NCBI GenBank assembly: GCA_002480925.1 | Contig: DLDA01000051.1 | Location: 13,541-40,180 of the forward strand | Length of the DNA: 26,640 bases | Source: Lachnospiraceae bacterium UBA7784 | GTDB lineage: Bacteria; Bacillota; Clostridia; Lachnospirales; Lachnospiraceae | Reading direction: 5' to 3' | In this document: positions 22,702-26,640 of the stretch, piece by piece | How the letters are laid out: every line of letters starts with the position of its first letter | How positions within the stretch are numbered: the first letter of the stretch is position 1 | Made by a program: the position numbers and the translations under genes | The notes under the pieces: model-generated | What the model was told of the DNA's origin: nothing | The model's input: the letters and a program-made list of their open reading frames with translations, nothing else | The model's database searches: none

Positions 22702-24294
22702 ATGAATTACTTCAAAAAGGGACTTGCAGTTGCACTTGCAGCAGCCTGTGCATTTACCTTTGCACCGGTTGCAGCTACTACACTTGCAGCAAATGCAGAG
22801 ACAACAGACAAGACAGAGGTAAGCTATTCAGTAAAGGGTGAGAAGAAGACTGCCCAGACTGATGCGGCTCTTAGCGCCTCGAAGAAGACAAATGCGGCTA
22901 TCGAGCTTGATACAGTTGTAAACAAGACAACTACCATAGCAGTAGCCAACACCTCAGCAGCTGTATACTATATGCCTGAGGACGCTACAGTAGTAAGCGC
23001 AAAGCCGGCAGGATCGGATGATAAGACCGCTACTGTTGCCGCTTTAAAGGCTGGCAATACAAAGATCAACATCACTGTAGGAAGTGCAAAGTATTCGATC
23101 CCTGTAAATGTTTCATCAACAGGATCTGATGTGGTAAAGACTCAGGTCAATGGAAAGGATGCAAGCGAACTCGATCTTGATTCTTACGCTTCTACAGCAC
23201 CGAATGCTGTAAAGTCAGTAAAGATTACAGGAAGCTCACTGTGCGGACTGCCTGTAGTATATGATCTTTATACCGATAAGGACGGAAAGGCCATTGCAGG
23301 AAATTCAAATGCAATTGCTTCGGTTGCCCAGGACGGTACAGTTACAGCTGGAAAGACAGCAGGAACTGTTTATGTAAAGGTCTACACGGCTGATTCAAAC
23401 GCAAGGCAGATAAAGGGTGATGCAAAGTGGGTAAAGGTCACTGTAAATACTGACGCCCAGGCCATCATCACAGCTCCGTCAGAGATAAAGCTCGACTTCA
23501 AGAATCACTCAAAGGTCGACCTCGCAAAGGAGATCACAAGCAATGCAAAGAACGCTACAGTTTCCTATACAAAGAAGGCATATGACAAGCAGAATGTGAA
23601 TGCAGCTGATATCACAGGAACTGTCTTAAGTGCAAAGCAGATCGGTGAGATGACTCTTGTCGTAACCGTTGGCAAGGGAACTGATACCCGTGCCACAAGC
23701 AAGGAGATCAAGGTTTCTGTTGTTGATGAGATAAAGAAGAGCGCAGCTAAGATCACTGTTGCTCCTAATGTCCGTCTTCTTGTCGGAGGTACGCAGGCTC
23801 TTGACGCAAAGACTACAGCTACAGGCGCAGCCATCAGCTACAGTTCTGATAATACTTCTGTTGCTGATGTAGACAGCGCAACAGGAATCGTTACTGCCAA
23901 GGCAGCAGGTATTGCAACCATCACCGTAAAGTCTGCAGCAACAGATGACTTCGATCAGGCAACTGCAACGGTTACTGTCATAGTTGACAAGCAGGAGATC
24001 GTAGTAAAGCCACAGACAGTAAAGGGCGTAAAGGTCGCTAACGTAAAGGGAGCTAAGATAAAGGTCAGCTGGAAGAGTCAGGGCGGAAATGTCCTCTACC
24101 GTGTATATAAGAAGGTAGGCTCATCAAAGAAGTGGTCTGGAAAGAACGTTACTGGAAGCAGCACTACTCTCGCTGTAAAGAGCGGAGCAAAGGTTACTGT
24201 AAAGGTAAAGGCTTATACAGTCGATGCCACAGGCAAGAAGACCTGGGGTCCAAAGGCTACAGTAGCAAAGGCCTTCAAGACTGACAGAAAGTGA
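22702..24294 (+). CDS. Secreted Ig-like (Big_2) domain protein
   Basis: A 530-residue exported protein. It has an N-terminal signal peptide (KK, then a hydrophobic stretch, with likely cleavage after ANA at about residue 32). A Big_2-type domain lies around 345-430, with the hallmarks LVGGTQAL, ISYSSDNTSVADVDSATG and VTAKAAGIATITV. Earlier parts (about 55-130 and 150-250) look like more diverged Ig-like repeats. The last 100 residues resemble a fibronectin III-type or related Lys/Val/Gly-rich domain (IKVSWKSQGGNVLYRVYKK). There is no LPXTG, SLH or lipobox, so how it stays at the surface is not evident. A strong promoter, leader hairpin and uniform codon choice (AAG for Lys, many GCA/ACA) suggest high expression. 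AAGGAGG lies 8 bases before the start. Confidence 0.82.
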   Translation: MNYFKKGLAVALAAACAFTFAPVAATTLAANAETTDKTEVSYSVKGEKKTAQTDAALSASKKTNAAIELDTVVNKTTTIAVANTSAAVYYMPEDATVVSAKPAGSDDKTATVAALKAGNTKINITVGSAKYSIPVNVSSTGSDVVKTQVNGKDASELDLDSYASTAPNAVKSVKITGSSLCGLPVVYDLYTDKDGKAIAGNSNAIASVAQDGTVTAGKTAGTVYVKVYTADSNARQIKGDAKWVKVTVNTDAQAIITAPSEIKLDFKNHSKVDLAKEITSNAKNATVSYTKKAYDKQNVNAADITGTVLSAKQIGEMTLVVTVGKGTDTRATSKEIKVSVVDEIKKSAAKITVAPNVRLLVGGTQALDAKTTATGAAISYSSDNTSVADVDSATGIVTAKAAGIATITVKSAATDDFDQATATVTVIVDKQEIVVKPQTVKGVKVANVKGAKIKVSWKSQGGNVLYRVYKKVGSSKKWSGKNVTGSSTTLAVKSGAKVTVKVKAYTVDATGKKTWGPKATVAKAFKTDRK

Positions 24295-24310
24295 TCTGGA
24301 AAAGACAAGA

Positions 24311-24342
24311 AAAAAAGGCACCCATATGGGTGCTCTTTTTTT
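24311..24342. terminator. Bidirectional terminator between the Ig-like protein and HAD genes
   Basis: A perfect 6-base-pair stem, GCACCC (24319-24324) with GGGTGC (24329-24334) and an ATAT loop. Seven A lie on the left and six T on the right, so it works on both strands. The stop codon of the HAD gene lies at the end of the T run. Confidence 0.88.
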
Positions 24343-24955
24343 AGGCAGAGGCAAGCTCATTTAGTCGTATAAGGAAGCTTGTCTGGTCTGTCACAAGCTC
24401 CGAGTCCATACCGAAGGCTCTTGCACCCTCGACATTTTCACTGCGGTCATCGAAGAAGATGCTTTCCTTCGGATCAAGCGAGTATTTCTCACATAGAGCT
24501 GCATAGATATCACGGTCAGGCTTTGCCTTATGGATCATGTAGGAGACCATGGCTCCGTCCATATCGTCCATGAAATCAGAATATTGTGTGTGCTTCTTGA
24601 AAAGTCCCTCTGGATAGTTGGAGAGAAGGTAGAGATTATAGCCGGCCAGTTTCAGGCGATGTACCATATCCCATATCTTGGGGCGGGGAACATGCATGAA
24701 TTCACCATGCTCTATGAACCATCTGATCACCTTTATATCAGAAGGATAGAGTTTCTCGAAATCGGCAATGATCTCTTCGTCAGTTTCGATTCCAAGATCA
24801 AACTTATGCCAGATGCCCTGGGGAGAGTCAAACATTTCGTGACCTACCCGTTCTGCCTGGTCGAGAGAGAGGCCATAGTCAGTTAGCATTGCCCTCCAGC
24901 GGTAGAGAAGCAGAACATCTCCCAGATCAAAAATGATATTCCTGTATTTTTTCAT
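24341..24955 (-). CDS. HAD superfamily hydrolase, subfamily IA
   Basis: A haloacid-dehalogenase-like phosphatase of 204 residues. Motif I reads IIFDLGDVLL, with the nucleophile aspartate and the second Asp three residues on. Motif II is LLSNYP, motif III has the lysine of HKAKPDRDIY and motif IV is FFDDRSENVEGA. An alpha-helical cap lies between residues 15 and 90. It resembles YihX-type sugar phosphatases, but the substrate cannot be read from the sequence. The ATG at 24955 has GAGGTG about 9 bases upstream; an in-frame TTG one codon earlier is less likely. Its promoter overlaps that of the divergent neighbour. Confidence 0.88.
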   Translation of the reverse strand: MKKYRNIIFDLGDVLLLYRWRAMLTDYGLSLDQAERVGHEMFDSPQGIWHKFDLGIETDEEIIADFEKLYPSDIKVIRWFIEHGEFMHVPRPKIWDMVHRLKLAGYNLYLLSNYPEGLFKKHTQYSDFMDDMDGAMVSYMIHKAKPDRDIYAALCEKYSLDPKESIFFDDRSENVEGARAFGMDSELVTDQTSFLIRLNELASA

Positions 24956-24978
24956 CAAAAATTCACCTCGTCTATGGA

Positions 24979-25006
24979 ATTATAACAGTTTTCATGGTAA
25001 AATCAA
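24979..25006. promoter_or_regulatory. Overlapping divergent promoters for the HAD and HEGEH-protein genes
   Basis: Minus strand: TTGATT (25006-25001), a 16-base spacer and TGTTATAAT (TATAAT at 24984-24979). Plus strand: an extended -10, TGGTAAAAT (TAAAAT at 24998-25003), with no good -35. The plus -10 overlaps the minus -35, so polymerase could use only one at a time. Confidence 0.6.
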
Positions 25007-25037
25007 AGTGATAGACAAAGTACAAGGAGGTGCCGGT

Positions 25038-25553
25038 ATGGGAGCTTTTCAGATCACAGGATATGGATATGATCCTTATAGTGCATATCAGAGCTCTTCA
25101 GCTACAGGTGCAGGAAGAGATGAAAATACAAAAAAGCCTGTCTTAAATCCCGGTGAGTCGGAGGAGATAAAACCCGGTAAGAAGTCATCACCTGCTGAAT
25201 GTGAGACATGCAGGAAGAGGAAATACCAGGATGGATCAGACGAAGGAAATGTATCGTTCAAGTCTGCCGCCCATGTGAGTCCTGAGGCTGCCGGGGCTGC
25301 GGTAAGAGCCCATGAGGGCGAGCATGTGGCCAATGCTTACAATAAGGCAAAGCAGGGTGGCGGTAAGGTTCTGCAGGCTTCAGTAGCGATACATACTGCT
25401 GTATGTCCTGAGTGCGGCAGAGTCTATGTGTCCGGCGGTACCACGACGACAAAGATCGCCTATCCGAACGAGACCAATCCATATCAGAGGAATGCTGCCT
25501 CCTATGACAGGGCAAGGGGTCTCGTCGGATCTAACCTTGATCTTACTGCCTAG
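25038..25553 (+). CDS. Small HEGEH (HExxH) protein with two CxxC pairs, SprA/putative metalloprotease-like
   Basis: A 171-residue protein of a conserved but little-studied clostridial family. The N-terminal 50 residues are Ser/Gly/Lys-rich and look disordered. A first CxxC (C55, C58) precedes KYQDGSDEGNVSFK. AAVRAHEGEHVANA contains HEGEH (92-96), a zincin-type HExxH. CPEC (C123, C126) in AVCPECGRVYVSGG supplies the second pair. The arrangement AHExxH then IHTAVCPEC then SGG resembles the proteins annotated as SprA-related putative metalloproteases. There is no signal peptide or membrane segment, so it would act in the cytoplasm or leave by another route. AAGGAGG lies 7 to 8 bases before the ATG at 25038. 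The stop shares CTAG with the converging deoD. Confidence 0.75.
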   Translation: MGAFQITGYGYDPYSAYQSSSATGAGRDENTKKPVLNPGESEEIKPGKKSSPAECETCRKRKYQDGSDEGNVSFKSAAHVSPEAAGAAVRAHEGEHVANAYNKAKQGGGKVLQASVAIHTAVCPECGRVYVSGGTTTTKIAYPNETNPYQRNAASYDRARGLVGSNLDLTA

Positions 25554-26251
25554 GCTATGCTGAGGGCAAGCTCCATCATATCGGTGAAGGATCTTTCTCT
25601 CTGATCACTTGAGAGTTCCCTTCCGGTCAGGATCTCATCGGAGATAGTGAGTATCGAAAGGGCTTTTTTGTGAAGCCGCGCAGCCTCCATATAGAGGGCT
25701 GCGCTTTCCATTTCTATGCAGAGCACGCCCATCCTTATCCAGCCATCATTGGCATCAGGATCGTCACAGTAGAAGGTATCTGATGACAGCACATTTCCAA
25801 CCTTTACTGAAAGCCCCGATTTTCCGGCGGCTGTATAGGCTGCATTCAGAAGACCGAAGTCGGCTGTCGGCGCAAAGGTTCCCTTAAGTCTGTACTGAGA
25901 GGCAAAGGCAGAGTTGGTGCAGGCTCCCTCTGCCAGGACTATATCTCTTACTTTGCAATCCTGACTTATGGAACCGGCTGTGCCTACCCGGATTATCTGA
26001 TCTACATCATAGAAGCTGAAAAGCTCGTGGCAGTAGATCCCCATGGACGGCATCCCCATACCGGCTCCCATTACGGAGATTTCTTTCCCGCCATATGTCC
26101 CGGTGAAGCCGAGCATATTTCTGACATCGGTTACCAGCCGAGGATTCTCAAGGAAATGCCTGGCTATGAATTTCGCTCTGAGCGGGTCCCCCGGCATCAG
26201 GACAGTCCTTGCGAAATCCCCCTTTTCTCCTCTGTTATGTGGTGTTGCCAT
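25550..26251 (-). CDS. deoD: Purine nucleoside phosphorylase, DeoD type
   Basis: A hexameric-type purine nucleoside phosphorylase, 233 residues, that cleaves purine (deoxy)nucleosides with phosphate for salvage. Landmarks are H5 in TPHN, the phosphate-binding MPGDPLRAK (19-27), GAGMGMPSMGIY, RVGTAGS (the phosphate loop), EMESAALY (ribose-binding glutamate) and the catalytic aspartate in TISDEILTGRE. Length matches E. coli DeoD (239). The ATG at 26251 follows GGAGGA 8 bases away. The gene converges on the HEGEH gene with a four-base overlap, and no terminator lies between their ends. No clear promoter can be named upstream. A 6-base inverted repeat, TGAACA/TGTTCA, lies at about 26297 to 26325. 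Confidence 0.95.
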   Translation of the reverse strand: MATPHNRGEKGDFARTVLMPGDPLRAKFIARHFLENPRLVTDVRNMLGFTGTYGGKEISVMGAGMGMPSMGIYCHELFSFYDVDQIIRVGTAGSISQDCKVRDIVLAEGACTNSAFASQYRLKGTFAPTADFGLLNAAYTAAGKSGLSVKVGNVLSSDTFYCDDPDANDGWIRMGVLCIEMESAALYMEAARLHKKALSILTISDEILTGRELSSDQRERSFTDMMELALSIA

Positions 26252-26332
26252 AGATTCATTCCTCCAAATTCAATAAGCATTTTCAAAGGTTACAGCATGA
26301 ACAGGCTTCCTTTTTAGAATGTTCAGGTATCT

Positions 26333-26536
26333 TTATTTTAACAGAAAGAAGAAGTTTTTTCTATCCAGATCTGGGCAACGGAAAGATTTAACTGCTGGTC
26401 TGCCAGAAACTTCTACTGGAGCGAGTAAGATTATTGTTATGCTTATGGCAATTGAGAATAGTAATTCCGCTAAGTCATTAACTGCTATTAGTGATGGAAG
26501 AAGTATTACTGCGAAAAAGACCGCATAGGAGATCAC
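26333..26536 (-). pseudogene. AgrB-like C-terminal remnant
   Basis: A 67-codon minus-strand frame starting at a GTG, with an in-frame TGA four codons further upstream. Its product has two hydrophobic helices (SYAVFFAVILLPSLIAV and LLFSIAISITIILL) followed by APVEVSGRP. AgrB peptide-processing membrane proteases end in the same way: two membrane helices, then a (A/S)PV(D/E)xxxxRP/KPL motif. The upstream half, with the catalytic His and Cys, is absent here, so I read it as a decayed fragment. Codon use is richer in A/T than in neighbouring genes, which fits a transferred or decaying gene. The alternative is chance hydrophobic coding; the plus-strand frame across the same bases gives a Ser/Thr/Lys-rich product with no likeness I recognise. 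Confidence 0.4.
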
Positions 26537-26557
26537 TTCTATTGATCAGCTCCTATG
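26514..26557 (-). terminator. Possible terminator hairpin at the right end (minus strand)
   Basis: CATAGGAG (26524-26531) pairs perfectly with CTCCTATG (26550-26557); ATC/GAT can extend the stem inward. On the minus strand five T follow after a 5-base gap. It would end a minus-strand gene lying to the right of the window. The gap to the T run makes this weak. Confidence 0.35.
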
Positions 26558-26640
26558 TCCGCAGCTGTCGAGTGAGTGAAGTAAACGACTGTCTTTCCGA
26601 GGTTATAGGAATGATCATAGGCCTTTCGCCAAATTTAGTG

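Larger units (their letters stand above)
26252..26640. other. Region without an intact gene; AT-rich
   Basis: No complete gene is seen here. From about 26320 to 26520 the sequence is visibly more AT-rich than the rest of the window. Besides the agrB-like remnant and the hairpin at 26514-26557, short frames run to the right edge on both strands: minus 26640-26553, ending in TAG, and plus from 26532 with a TTG. They are too short to identify and may be edges of neighbouring genes. Confidence 0.6.

Noticed and set aside
22738..22752. Lipobox around Cys16 of the Ig-like protein
   Set aside because: The residue three before the Cys is Ala rather than Leu/Val/Ile, and a good signal peptidase I site follows near residue 32.
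24933..25037. Earlier start for the HEGEH protein
   Set aside because: It would run through the divergent promoter; the ATG at 25038 has AAGGAGG.
26319..26528. Plus-strand open frame of 69 codons at the right end
   Set aside because: No ribosome binding site or known domain; the opposite frame gives a clearer membrane-protein pattern.
1..26640. CRISPR array, tRNA/rRNA genes, insertion sequence or integrase
   Set aside because: I looked in all intergenic gaps and saw no regularly spaced repeats, no tRNA-like sequence and no transposase or recombinase motifs.

Overview
The window looks like a chromosomal segment of an anaerobic Firmicute of class Clostridia, most likely family Lachnospiraceae. 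The grounds are the fruR-fruK-fruA order, AGGAGG-type ribosome binding sites, TTGACA/TATAAT promoters, heavy use of AGA/AGG and ATA codons, secreted SH3/BspA-like and Ig-like proteins, and best recognisable relatives among Clostridia. The family assignment is inference. I see no phage, insertion sequence, CRISPR array, tRNA or rRNA. Nearly all of the window is housekeeping or metabolic DNA with short intergenic gaps.

Layout. (1) 1-645: 3' end of a secreted SH3 plus BspA-like repeat protein. (2) 661-3907: rarA (-) diverges from an aldo/keto reductase and proC (+) across a palindromic promoter region. (3) 3997-7838: fructose operon fruR-fruK-fruA. (4) 7875-9901: ptsH and ptsI, the general PTS proteins, separated by a terminator-like hairpin. 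Together (3) and (4) make a complete fructose uptake path: EI and HPr pass phosphate to FruA, and FruK makes fructose 1,6-bisphosphate. (5) 9908-13244: an iron-type alcohol dehydrogenase with its own promoter, then corA and a family 2 glycosyltransferase. A Fur-box-like site precedes corA. (6) 13250-15193: a lone crotonase behind a highly structured leader, then a cyclophilin and a DUF2752 membrane protein. (7) 15195-17513: tex on the minus strand.

(8) 17597-22501: tsaE-tsaB-RNase Z-membrane protein-tsaD-M20 peptidase. This is a tRNA maturation cluster: three parts of the t6A37 machinery plus the tRNA 3'-processing nuclease. The tsaE promoter places the predicted transcript start at its ATG, so the mRNA may be leaderless. 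(9) 22606-24294: a strongly expressed-looking secreted Ig-like protein. (10) 24341-26251: a HAD hydrolase (-), a small HEGEH/zinc-ribbon-like protein (+) and deoD (-). (11) 26252-26640: no intact gene, only an AT-rich stretch that looks like the remnant of an agrB-type gene.

The window does not contain an obvious new multi-gene system. The parts most worth a second look are regulatory: the two-state or mobile palindromic leader of the crotonase gene (13285-13405), the Fur-like box and the hairpin-looped ribosome binding site before corA, the leaderless tsaE promoter back to back with the tex promoter, the symmetric rarA/reductase promoter, and an HPr with arginine at the usual regulatory serine 46.
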